From a virus: DNA of 25,297 nt. Below the pieces are notes generated by a model. The model searched no databases and had not been told where the DNA came from. It worked only from the letters and a program-made list of their open reading frames with translations. Location of the stretch: positions 1-25,297 of IMG/VR virus record IMGVR_UViG_3300047300_000529; one strand, given 5' to 3'. This document shows positions 5,386 to 11,164 of the stretch, in pieces (position 1 is the stretch's first letter; the number at the start of each line of letters is the position of its first letter). Position numbers and translations under genes: made by a program.

Positions 5386-5778
5386 ATGAGAAAAAGAATC
5401 ACTTCCACTGCTACTGTAGCAGAGAAAGTCTACTCCGTAAAGGAGGAGAAACCACAATTTAAATCTTTCAATCTTAAGGGAAGGTACTCAAGCTTAGATA
5501 AGCTAGATCGTATCCAAGAAAGAGAGATTAAAAGGATGTTCAAACACTTAACAGTTAAGTCTATGATTGATGAAAAGACTTACTTAAGAGGCTTAAGAGA
5601 ACTTCCTACTACTAAGCAAACTATTACCTTCATTAAAGAGATAATAGTACCTCAAGACTACGAAGTTATCCATGATGTTATTCTAGGCGACTTTAAGGTA
5701 GGTAAGAACTATTTAAAGACTTTTATAGAAGAGTCTGAAGTAGTAAACGTCATCAATTGGAAAGACGAAACAATCTAA
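5386..5778 (+). CDS. Unknown protein, 130 residues
   Basis: The product begins MRKRITSTATVAEKVYSVKE. The N-terminal 25 residues are basic and probably flexible. The middle is helical and charged (SLDKLDRIQEREIKRMFKHL). The C-terminal part looks alpha/beta and ends acidic. There is no signal peptide, transmembrane segment or recognised motif. It follows a terminator and an A/T-rich leader ending TAAATTAAATACAT, so it probably starts a new transcript. It is 16 nt upstream of the next gene, and both products are basic at the N terminus, so a shared nucleic-acid role is possible but unproven. Confidence 0.75.
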   Translation: MRKRITSTATVAEKVYSVKEEKPQFKSFNLKGRYSSLDKLDRIQEREIKRMFKHLTVKSMIDEKTYLRGLRELPTTKQTITFIKEIIVPQDYEVIHDVILGDFKVGKNYLKTFIEESEVVNVINWKDETI

Positions 5779-5794
5779 TTAAAACTATTATAGA

Positions 5795-6253
5795 ATGAAA
5801 ACTCAAACCACCAAAGTAGGTCCTGGAAGACCTAAAAAGCAAATTCAGATCCGTAAAAGGTTATCTGTAAACATGTCGGACTTTAAAACCGCTGTTTCTC
5901 TTATGAAACTAGGTAAAAGTATGACTAAAGTAGCAGGAATCATGAGAGGAATCTTTACACTTAACGAAGTTGTAGCTATTCGCTCATTTGCTGTTAAGAA
6001 CGGCTACTTACGGATGAAAAAGTCTACTATTCAAGGTCATAAGACTAGAATGGCTAAAACAAAAGACAAAGTAGTAGAATCTAATGTTACGTTAGAGACT
6101 ATAAAAGCAGAAGAAATGCCTTTAGAAGTTTCTAAAGTTTCTCAAGTTTCTATGTTAGCTAATAGAACCCTTACAATTGACTTTAAGGGTATTATTATGC
6201 AAGTAGAAATTGCTTCAATCGAAGTAAAGGACGACACTATTGTTGTTCGTTAA
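5795..6253 (+). CDS. Putative DNA-binding protein with AT-hook-like motif, 152 residues
   Basis: Residues 8-16 read VGPGRPKKQ, an AT-hook-like G-R-P core flanked by basic residues. AT hooks bind the minor groove of AT-rich DNA. Residues about 29-75 form a helical region (TAVSLMKLGKSMTKVAGIMR, then LNEVVAIRSFAVKNGYLRMK), which could be a helix-turn-helix. A Lys-rich linker and a beta-rich C terminus follow. There is no membrane segment. A transcription regulator or nucleoid-type protein is inferred; the exact family is not recognised. A GGGGAGAGA-type hairpin follows 6 nt after the stop, so this gene probably ends its transcript. Confidence 0.75.
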   Translation: MKTQTTKVGPGRPKKQIQIRKRLSVNMSDFKTAVSLMKLGKSMTKVAGIMRGIFTLNEVVAIRSFAVKNGYLRMKKSTIQGHKTRMAKTKDKVVESNVTLETIKAEEMPLEVSKVSQVSMLANRTLTIDFKGIIMQVEIASIEVKDDTIVVR

Positions 6254-6259
6254 TCTTAT

Positions 6260-6286
6260 TTAAGGGGAGAGAGATACTCCCCTTAA
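6260..6286 (+). terminator. 10-bp hairpin of the GGGGAGAGA family
   Basis: TTAAGGGGAG (6260-6269) pairs perfectly with CTCCCCTTAA (6277-6286) around AGAGATA. No T-run follows, so it may stabilise a 3' end rather than terminate transcription on its own. It resembles the hairpins at 3463-3494 and 12669-12694. Confidence 0.55.
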
Positions 6287-6343
6287 GTACCAATTGGCAC
6301 AGTTGTTGCCTTAATTTATGTTTCACATTTAATATTAATAATC

Positions 6344-6844
6344 ATGTATTACAAACAAAATCAAGACCTTAGCTTTTCTAAAGCTCCCAACTATCAGAGA
6401 TATTTTCACATCTCTTTAACTATTAATGTTATCTTTGCACTACTATTGTGCTTATCTTTTATGTTTCCTGAACCAGAAGTTGTAACTAAGACTAAAGTGG
6501 TAAAAGAAGTTATCACTGAGAAAGATGTTGTCTTAACTGATTCAGGAATTACAGCAGAACTTACTAAGCAAGGAGTAATCCTAGCAGCAGTTGCTTGCTT
6601 ACAATCTAGAATTGAGAGTAACCACGGTAAGTCTAATGTAGGTATCCAAGCAAAGAATCTGTTTGGTATTACCTTTCATAGATGTAAGCATGTAGTAGGA
6701 AGACATGGTATCTATGCCAAGTACGACACTTACAGAGACAACATTAAGTGTTATGCTCACATCCAAAAGAGGTATCTTAAAAACATAGATGGTGTCTATG
6801 CAGAAGATCCCACCTACGTAACTAAGTTAAAAAGTTATAAATGA
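6344..6844 (+). CDS. Membrane-anchored GH73-type glucosaminidase, 166 residues
   Basis: A likely peptidoglycan hydrolase that cleaves glycan strands in the periplasm, as phage endolysins do. Residues 1-21 are cytoplasmic; residues 22-41 (HISLTINVIFALLLCLSFMF) form one transmembrane or signal-anchor helix. A Val/Lys-rich stalk follows, then a glucosaminidase domain from about residue 75. Key features are LQSRIESNHGKS with candidate catalytic Glu91, the NLFGI motif (105-109), and the downstream YAKYDTY and IKCYAHIQKRYL segments typical of the FlgJ/LytG-like fold. The domain is short and lacks a cell-wall-binding module. A signal-anchor-release design is an inference. The TGA overlaps the helicase ATG (ATGA at 6841-6844). 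No holin is visible next to it, so it may act in entry or envelope remodelling rather than lysis. Confidence 0.78.
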   Translation: MYYKQNQDLSFSKAPNYQRYFHISLTINVIFALLLCLSFMFPEPEVVTKTKVVKEVITEKDVVLTDSGITAELTKQGVILAAVACLQSRIESNHGKSNVGIQAKNLFGITFHRCKHVVGRHGIYAKYDTYRDNIKCYAHIQKRYLKNIDGVYAEDPTYVTKLKSYK

Positions 6845-7914
6845 TAACAAGAGATTTAATTCAACATCAAGCCCTTAAAGAGGCTTTACAGTTTAAAAGA
6901 AGTGGTTTACAATTAGCGACAGGTGCAGGTAAGACTAAGATAGGATTAGATTATATCAACGTCTTACCTAATCACCTGAAAGTTCTTGTAGTCGCTCCTA
7001 AAGTCGACATCTTTAAGTCTTGGACAGCAGATGCAGCTAAGTTTGAGGTTGCAGAACTTCTAGAGCGTATTACCTTCACTACCTATATTTCTCTCCCCAA
7101 GCATAATCCTGAGGAGTATGATATTGTTATTTTAGATGAAGCACACTCTCTTAAAGCAAGTGCTCTTCCATTCTTAAGAGGATATAAGGGAAGAATTTTA
7201 GGCTTAACAGGTACTCCTCCTAAGTATTTGACCTCAGAGAAAGGTCAGCTTATGATGGAATACTATCCTATTAAGTACGTATTCAAGACAGATAAAGCTG
7301 TAGAGAACGAAATCCTTAACGATTACCGTATCTATGTCCACTATTTAGATTTAAACAGAAATAAGACAATCAAGACTAAGCAAGGTTGGATGACTAGTGA
7401 AAGAGCTCAGTATGATTGGATTACTAGAGAGATAGAAAACGCTAACTCTAGAAACTTAATGTTTAAGACTATCCAAAGAATTAACTTCTTAAAACAGTTT
7501 GAGACTAAGGAACATTACGCTAAGAAACTTATCTCTGAGATCAACCAAGACGAGAAAGTTTTAATCTTTGCTAACACCATAGATCAAGCTGAAAGACTCT
7601 GTAAGGACTCTCACCATTCTAAGAACAAAAATAGTCCCTTAGAAGCGTTTAAAACAGGTGAAATCACTAAACTATCCTGTGTAGAGCAGTTAAGCGAAGG
7701 TATTAACATCCCTAATCTTAAAAATGCTATCATCTTACACTCTTATTCAGGAGGTTCTCCTAAGGCCCAACAGAAGTTTGGTCGACTTTTACGTCTTCCT
7801 ACAGACCAAACAGCTACTGTACATATTCTTTGTTACTCTAACACAGTAGATGAGAAGTGGGTAAGCGACAATCTTAAGAACTACGATCAAAACAAAATCA
7901 CACACTTAAAATAA
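6841..7914 (+). CDS. Superfamily 2 DNA/RNA helicase, 357 residues
   Basis: A compact two-RecA-domain helicase that would use ATP to remodel nucleic acid. Motifs in order: a Q-motif-like IQHQALKEAL near residue 10, Walker A ATGAGKT (26-32), motif Ia VVAPK, Walker B/DEAH box ILDEAH (97-102), and motif III LTGTP (122-126). The second domain has VLIFANTIDQAERL, motif V QLSEGINIPN and motif VI QQKFGRLLRLP with its arginine fingers. At 357 residues it is close to a bare helicase core, like phage UvsW-type or RAD3/ERCC3-like enzymes, which promote branch migration and recombination-dependent replication. No nuclease domain is fused. It is translationally coupled to the glucosaminidase gene upstream. 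Confidence 0.92.
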   Translation: MITRDLIQHQALKEALQFKRSGLQLATGAGKTKIGLDYINVLPNHLKVLVVAPKVDIFKSWTADAAKFEVAELLERITFTTYISLPKHNPEEYDIVILDEAHSLKASALPFLRGYKGRILGLTGTPPKYLTSEKGQLMMEYYPIKYVFKTDKAVENEILNDYRIYVHYLDLNRNKTIKTKQGWMTSERAQYDWITREIENANSRNLMFKTIQRINFLKQFETKEHYAKKLISEINQDEKVLIFANTIDQAERLCKDSHHSKNKNSPLEAFKTGEITKLSCVEQLSEGINIPNLKNAIILHSYSGGSPKAQQKFGRLLRLPTDQTATVHILCYSNTVDEKWVSDNLKNYDQNKITHLK

Positions 7915-7933
7915 AAATAAAATAAAACAGATT

Positions 7934-8170
7934 ATGAAAAAACTATTATTAGCAACATTACTTATCGGAATGGTAAGTAGTTGCCAAGAAGCAACAGTTA
8001 CAAGAAAAACAACCACAATTGTAACTCAGGATGGTGGTAAGCCATTAAAACTAATTGTTATAGATGGTTGTGAATACTTTGAATACAGTTCTGGTCATAG
8101 ATATAGTTTGTGCCACAAAGGTAACTGTAAGAATCCTATTCACCCTGAAAACAAAGGAGGTAACAAATGA
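7934..8170 (+). CDS. Small lipoprotein, 78 residues
   Basis: MKKLLLATLLIGMVSSCQEA is a lipoprotein signal peptide with lipobox VSSC and lipidation at Cys17. The mature part is about 60 residues, with a C-terminal motif IDGCEYFEYSSGHRYSLCHK then GNCKNPIH. The Cys and His residues suggest disulfides or metal binding. Proteins with this C-terminal pattern recur in Bacteroidota phages, as far as I recall, with no known function. It would sit in the host inner or outer membrane and could block superinfection (inference). The ATG follows AATAAAACAGATT, a leader repeated at 9032-9045. Its end carries the GGAGGT site of the next gene. Confidence 0.85.
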   Translation: MKKLLLATLLIGMVSSCQEATVTRKTTTIVTQDGGKPLKLIVIDGCEYFEYSSGHRYSLCHKGNCKNPIHPENKGGNK

Positions 8171-8192
8171 ACAATAAACAAAGTAGCGTGGA
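8151..8192 (+). repeat. Gene-junction direct repeat, copy 1
   Basis: ACAAAGGAGGTAACAAATGA and the following CAATAAACAAAGTAGC recur with few changes at 8531-8574. The unit covers the end of one gene (encoding GGNK), a GGAGGT Shine-Dalgarno site 5 nt from the ATG, and the first codons of the next gene. It looks like a duplicated cassette boundary. Confidence 0.75.
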
Positions 8193-8550
8193 CAAGGAAT
8201 TTGTCTCTTACGAAGAAGCATTAGCACTTAAAGAACTTGGGTTTAATGAGCCTTGTTTTGCCATTGATGTTGATAAGCAATTACAAATTAATGCAACTTA
8301 TCAAAATCATTTAGAATTCAAAGGATGGGTCGCAGCACCAACATTCTCACAAGCATTTAGATGGTTTGATGAGCATACCGATTTGATGGGATTTGTTGTA
8401 CCTTCAATTAAAGACAATCATTTTGATTGGTTAATTAGAATTGATTGGGAAGAAGAAATTGAATGTGAAGAAGCCTACACTTCAAGAAGTGAAGCAGAAC
8501 TTGCTTGTCTTAGAAAATTAATTGAAATTGTACAAGGAGGTAACAAATGA
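8167..8550 (+). CDS. Unknown conserved phage protein with KQSS tag, 127 residues
   Basis: The product begins MNNKQSSVDKEFVSYEEALA. The first eight residues match the tag of the next protein (MSNNKQSSIE) and of others at 13616 and 14286. The rest reads FVSYEEALALKELGFNEPCF, then WVAAPTFSQAFRWFDEH, and ends EAELACLRKLIEI. This is a widespread Bacteroidota phage/prophage protein of unknown function, as far as I recall. It is small, soluble and acidic. The start is preceded by GGAGGT (8156-8161), which is unusual for this host group. It overlaps the lipoprotein gene by 4 nt. Confidence 0.88.
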   Translation: MNNKQSSVDKEFVSYEEALALKELGFNEPCFAIDVDKQLQINATYQNHLEFKGWVAAPTFSQAFRWFDEHTDLMGFVVPSIKDNHFDWLIRIDWEEEIECEEAYTSRSEAELACLRKLIEIVQGGNK

Positions 8551-8574
8551 GCAACAATAAACAAAGTAGCATTG
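8531..8574 (+). repeat. Gene-junction direct repeat, copy 2
   Basis: TACAAGGAGGTAACAAATGA followed by GCAACAATAAACAAAGTAGC repeats the junction at 8151-8192, with a 3-nt insertion after the start codon. It carries GGAGGT 5 nt before the ATG at 8547. Confidence 0.75.
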
Positions 8575-8813
8575 AGTTATTCATTGACCAACTTGAAGAA
8601 AAGGGAAAAGCCTACGAAGAAACCGTAGGAGTCAGAACTGTTAATATATGTATTGACGTAAGCGAGTACATGGAGTTAAAACAACAAGCCAAAGCAATGC
8701 ACAAGGAGGAGATGGTAGATTTTGGAAATGATTTACTCGCTCAAAATGACACTAATTACATTGGGATTCCTAATCTTGCAGAACAATACTATAATCAAAC
8801 ATACGGAGAATAA
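8547..8813 (+). CDS. Small phage protein with KQSS tag and AKAMH motif, 88 residues
   Basis: The product begins MSNNKQSSIELFIDQLEEKG and contains QAKAMHKEEM near residue 50, ending AEQYYNQTYGE. The protein at 14286 has the same order: a KQNSIEWL tag, an AKAMH segment and a final FYKETYE. They are clear members of one family common in Bacteroidota phages, with no known function. It is mainly helical and acidic, with no export signal. A GGAGGT site lies 5 nt upstream of the ATG. It overlaps the previous gene by 4 nt, and the next gene starts 3 nt after its stop, so all are co-transcribed. Confidence 0.88.
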   Translation: MSNNKQSSIELFIDQLEEKGKAYEETVGVRTVNICIDVSEYMELKQQAKAMHKEEMVDFGNDLLAQNDTNYIGIPNLAEQYYNQTYGE

Positions 8814-8816
8814 TTT

Positions 8817-9032
8817 ATGGACAAGTTTGAGTATAGACTAGGTGGTTTTACAGGAAGCATCCCTCAATTAGAAAAAAAACTAAACGAACTAGGGTCTAAA
8901 GGTTGGGATATCATATCTACACCTAGAAAACTTTATGAAATTAGTGAGTTTGATAGTGAGGGTAACATTCTATGTAGGTGGGAAATCTTTATGAAACTTA
9001 AAATACAAAAAGATAGCAAAGAACAAACTTAA
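8817..9032 (+). CDS. DUF4177-like small protein, 71 residues
   Basis: The product begins MDKFEYRLGGFTGSIPQLEK. The pattern of a beta strand, then LEKKLNELGSKGWDIIS, then a second strand ending in WEIFMKLK matches the small DUF4177-type fold (LN.LG..GWE.V), common in bacteria and phages. Function unknown. It lies 3 nt after the previous stop. The next gene uses the AATAAAACAGAT leader seen before the lipoprotein gene, which suggests duplicated leader sequences. Confidence 0.75.
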   Translation: MDKFEYRLGGFTGSIPQLEKKLNELGSKGWDIISTPRKLYEISEFDSEGNILCRWEIFMKLKIQKDSKEQT

Positions 9033-9045
9033 AATAAAACAGATC

Positions 9046-9276
9046 ATGAAAACTAACCAAGAAAAATCAGCAGAACAGCTCATTAAGGAGCTAGACATTC
9101 TAATTGAAGCAGACTTTGCTAAAGCTAAAGCAGAATTAGAAGAGTTTAAGAATCAACCCAGTGTATTTACTTTGTTCGAAATCACTGAACAAGAAGTAAC
9201 AAATGATGTTATTTGTAGTATCTTTGCAGATGATGATCAATTGTCCGACAGCCATGGAGAAGGTAGTATCGCTTAA
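9046..9276 (+). CDS. Unknown acidic protein, 76 residues
   Basis: The product begins MKTNQEKSAEQLIKELDILI. The first 45 residues are a charged helix (EADFAKAKAELEEFKN), possibly coiled coil. The C terminus is acidic (FADDDQLSDSHGEGS). There is no signal or membrane segment and no recognised family. The leader AATAAAACAGATC repeats that of the gene at 7934. Its 3' end overlaps the start of the next small gene. Confidence 0.65.
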   Translation: MKTNQEKSAEQLIKELDILIEADFAKAKAELEEFKNQPSVFTLFEITEQEVTNDVICSIFADDDQLSDSHGEGSIA

Positions 9277-9412
9277 AAGCAAGATGACTCCTCAGTTTAT
9301 AGACCACTGTAACGAGAAAGGTATAGACTTAGTAAAATGGTACAGATGGCAACTGCATCTAATCTGGGAGCAAAGAAAAATCAGTAGGAATTATAGAAAA
9401 TACACAAAATAA
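9254..9412 (+). CDS. Small basic protein, about 52 residues
   Basis: From ATG 9254 the product is MEKVVSLKSKMTPQFIDHCN onward, ending SRNYRKYTK. It is strongly basic, with FIDHCNEKGIDLVKWYRWQL in the middle, and may bind nucleic acid. The start is uncertain. ATG 9284 gives 42 residues and no overlap with the upstream gene. ATG 9230 lies 3 nt after TATCTTTG (9219-9226), a perfect match to the -7 consensus, and would give a leaderless 60-residue form. No family is recognised. Confidence 0.5.
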   Translation: MEKVVSLKSKMTPQFIDHCNEKGIDLVKWYRWQLHLIWEQRKISRNYRKYTK

Positions 9413-9419
9413 CTTAATT

Positions 9420-9650
9420 ATGTATCGAGTTAATTATCAGATCGACAAACACAATGCTACAATCTTAATGATTTCTGTTAACAACGGAGACTCTTGGTCT
9501 CAGCTTCACAATGAAGCATTAGAAAAACAGATCGAAGAGAAAGTAGTAAAGATTGCTAAAACTTACGAAGTTGACAGTGCTTATGGAGAGATGCATCTCA
9601 CAGAGCAACTTAACTTCATTACAGGTTCCATAGACTTAAGTCAGAAATAA
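9420..9650 (+). CDS. Unknown protein, 76 residues
   Basis: The product begins MYRVNYQIDKHNATILMISV. An N-terminal beta hairpin is likely (YRVNYQI, NATILMISV). A helix follows (LEKQIEEKVVKIAKTYEV), then the end TEQLNFITGSIDLSQK. It is soluble and small, and no family is recognised. Its stop overlaps the next ATG by one base (TAATGG at 9648), so the two are coupled. It starts 7 nt after the previous stop. Confidence 0.65.
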   Translation: MYRVNYQIDKHNATILMISVNNGDSWSQLHNEALEKQIEEKVVKIAKTYEVDSAYGEMHLTEQLNFITGSIDLSQK

Positions 9651-9904
9651 TGGAAAGCATATTTATTGGATTGTGTATTTTATTTGGTGTTTCTGCAGTC
9701 TCTATGGCTATTCTTTTTCTTTTATTTAGACAAAAAGTTAATAATATGCCTGAAGGAAGTATTGTATATGATCACATAGAAGAAGATATTGTCAAGATAG
9801 CTCAAAGAAAGAAACGTAAGGCAGCAAATGCTAAGCGTAAATCTACGACCACTAAAAGAACTAAAGAATCTAAGAGCAATGACAAAGGAAATTCTATGGC
9901 TTGA
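9650..9904 (+). CDS. Small membrane protein with basic tail, 84 residues
   Basis: Residues 1-26 form one hydrophobic helix (ESIFIGLCILFGVSAVSMAI then LFLLF). A short acidic segment follows (PEGSIVYDHIEEDIVK), then a very basic tail (QRKKRKAANAKRKSTTTKRT). The tail would lie in the cytoplasm near the inner membrane and could contact nucleic acid or acidic lipids. Its topology (N-out, basic C-in) follows the positive-inside rule. The last 26 nt overlap the cREC gene. It might be a small accessory membrane protein; no holin-like pair is evident. Confidence 0.72.
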   Translation: MESIFIGLCILFGVSAVSMAILFLLFRQKVNNMPEGSIVYDHIEEDIVKIAQRKKRKAANAKRKSTTTKRTKESKSNDKGNSMA

Positions 9905-10226
9905 TGACTTACGTAACCCTACTCAAGCACAATTTAGAGTTTGGATCACACTTATCTTTGGTGAGGATGTAAAAGTTACTTGGGTAAAAGACTACGATGA
10001 GTTTGTAACTTATCTAACTGAAAATCCTATGCCTGATGGAATCTGTTTTGACCATGATCTTGGTACAGAGTTAACAGGTTTAGATTGTGCAAAATGGCTT
10101 ATAGAATACTGTATGAACAATGCAGTTAGGCTACCAAAGTACTTTGTACACTCTCAGAATCCTGTAGGAAGAGATAACATACAAGGATACCTAGACAACT
10201 ACTTAAAATTTGAAGAGCCCTCTTAA
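9879..10226 (+). CDS. cREC (cyclic-phosphate processing receiver-like) domain protein, 115 residues
   Basis: From ATG 9879 the product begins MTKEILWLDDLRNPTQAQFR. Motifs match the stand-alone cREC family: WLDDLR with Asp9 and Asp10, CFDHDLG (57-62) with Asp58, His59 and Asp60, and VHSQNPVGRDNI (90-101) with His91. cREC is a receiver-like fold predicted from comparative genomics to process cyclic phosphates in RNA repair or nucleotide metabolism. It is unproven biochemically, to my knowledge. An upstream ATG at 9828 is possible, but it would add 17 residues and overlap the neighbour much further. The stop codon lies in the loop of a strong terminator, so this gene ends its operon just before the NAD cassette. 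Confidence 0.82.
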   Translation: MTKEILWLDDLRNPTQAQFRVWITLIFGEDVKVTWVKDYDEFVTYLTENPMPDGICFDHDLGTELTGLDCAKWLIEYCMNNAVRLPKYFVHSQNPVGRDNIQGYLDNYLKFEEPS

Positions 10227-10241
10227 CCGAGGGCTTTTTTA
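10216..10241 (+). terminator. Strong rho-independent terminator
   Basis: AGCCCTC (10216-10222) pairs perfectly with GAGGGCT (10229-10235) around TTAACC, followed by TTTTT. The cREC stop codon TAA (10224-10226) sits in the loop. It separates the upstream operon from the NAD+ cassette. Confidence 0.92.
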
Positions 10242-10263
10242 TTAAACTTAAATTAAACTAAAC

Positions 10264-11148
10264 ATGGTACTAAACTTAGCATACCCAGAAAAATCGCAGA
10301 TAAGATTTAGAGTAAGTAAATTTCCTGACGGTCAACAGTCTATCTGCATTCACACTCCTATAGATGAGAGGTGCAGTATTAAATCTAGATTAAACTCTTT
10401 TCAGGATTTAGAATTAATCATATGTGCAAATCAAGCTATTAAGTCCTTAGATCCTAGTATTAAAGTTAGTTTGTATGTTCCCTATTTTTTAGGAGCTCGT
10501 AGCGACAGACAATTTGAAGTAGGAGGGATTAACTATTTAAAACAAGTTATTTGTCCTATCATTAACAGTCAACACTTTAATGTAGTAAGCGTATTAGATC
10601 CACACTCAGACGTATTAGAAGCTTGTTTAAACAACTTTGTTCGCCCCAGCAACAACTTTGCCTTAGTTAGATATGCTTTAGAGGAAGATAAAATCAAAGG
10701 ACCTAATGCAGTATGTCTAGTTTCACCAGATGCTGGAGCATTAAAAAAAGTATTTAATGTTGCTAAACAATTTAAAATCGAAAATGTAGTAACTGCAGCT
10801 AAAGTTCGTGACTTAAAAACAGGTGAAATTATTAGGACTGAAGTACCTAATCTGCCTATCAGTACTACTGAAGAAGAACTAAAGTATGTGATTGTAGACG
10901 ACATTTGTGATGGAGGTAGAACATTTATTGAGTTAGCTAAAGCAATCAAAGAACAAAGACCAGAAGCTAAAATTTACTTAGTAGTAACTCATGGTATTTT
11001 TAGTGCTGGATTCGATTACCTAGTTCAATACTTAGATGGTATATACACAACAAACAGTGTAAAGGATATACAAGATGGTGGTATCGTTGACACATTCTCA
11101 AAACACAAAACAATCCACTCATTCGTTAAACAATTAAACGTATTTTAA
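10264..11148 (+). CDS. prs: Phosphoribosylpyrophosphate synthetase homologue (Prs or NARP1 Adps type), 294 residues
   Basis: A pyrophosphokinase of the PRPP-synthetase fold. It transfers pyrophosphate from ATP to ribose 5-phosphate or, in the NARP1 variant, to ADP-ribose. Seen: an ATP-binding GARSDRQFEVGG (77-88, like the YARQDR region of Prs), the LDPHSD motif with His114, flexible-loop KVRD (180-183), and the PRPP-binding signature VIVDDICDGGRTF (209-221), followed by THGIFSAGF. At 294 residues it is slightly shorter than cellular Prs (about 315). It starts after a strong terminator and an A/T-rich leader and precedes the NAMPT homologue by 16 nt, so the pair form one transcript. Whether the substrate is ribose 5-phosphate or ADP-ribose cannot be told from motifs alone. 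Confidence 0.92.
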   Translation: MVLNLAYPEKSQIRFRVSKFPDGQQSICIHTPIDERCSIKSRLNSFQDLELIICANQAIKSLDPSIKVSLYVPYFLGARSDRQFEVGGINYLKQVICPIINSQHFNVVSVLDPHSDVLEACLNNFVRPSNNFALVRYALEEDKIKGPNAVCLVSPDAGALKKVFNVAKQFKIENVVTAAKVRDLKTGEIIRTEVPNLPISTTEEELKYVIVDDICDGGRTFIELAKAIKEQRPEAKIYLVVTHGIFSAGFDYLVQYLDGIYTTNSVKDIQDGGIVDTFSKHKTIHSFVKQLNVF

Positions 11149-11164
11149 AAACATAAAAAATAAT

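Noticed and set aside
8817-10226. Toxin-antitoxin pair among the small genes
   Set aside because: No known toxin or antitoxin motif was seen; small size and overlap alone are not enough in a phage accessory region.
10569-10949. Minus-strand frame of 126 codons
   Set aside because: It is antisense to the Prs homologue, which has all family motifs. No other minus-strand gene is supported anywhere in the window.
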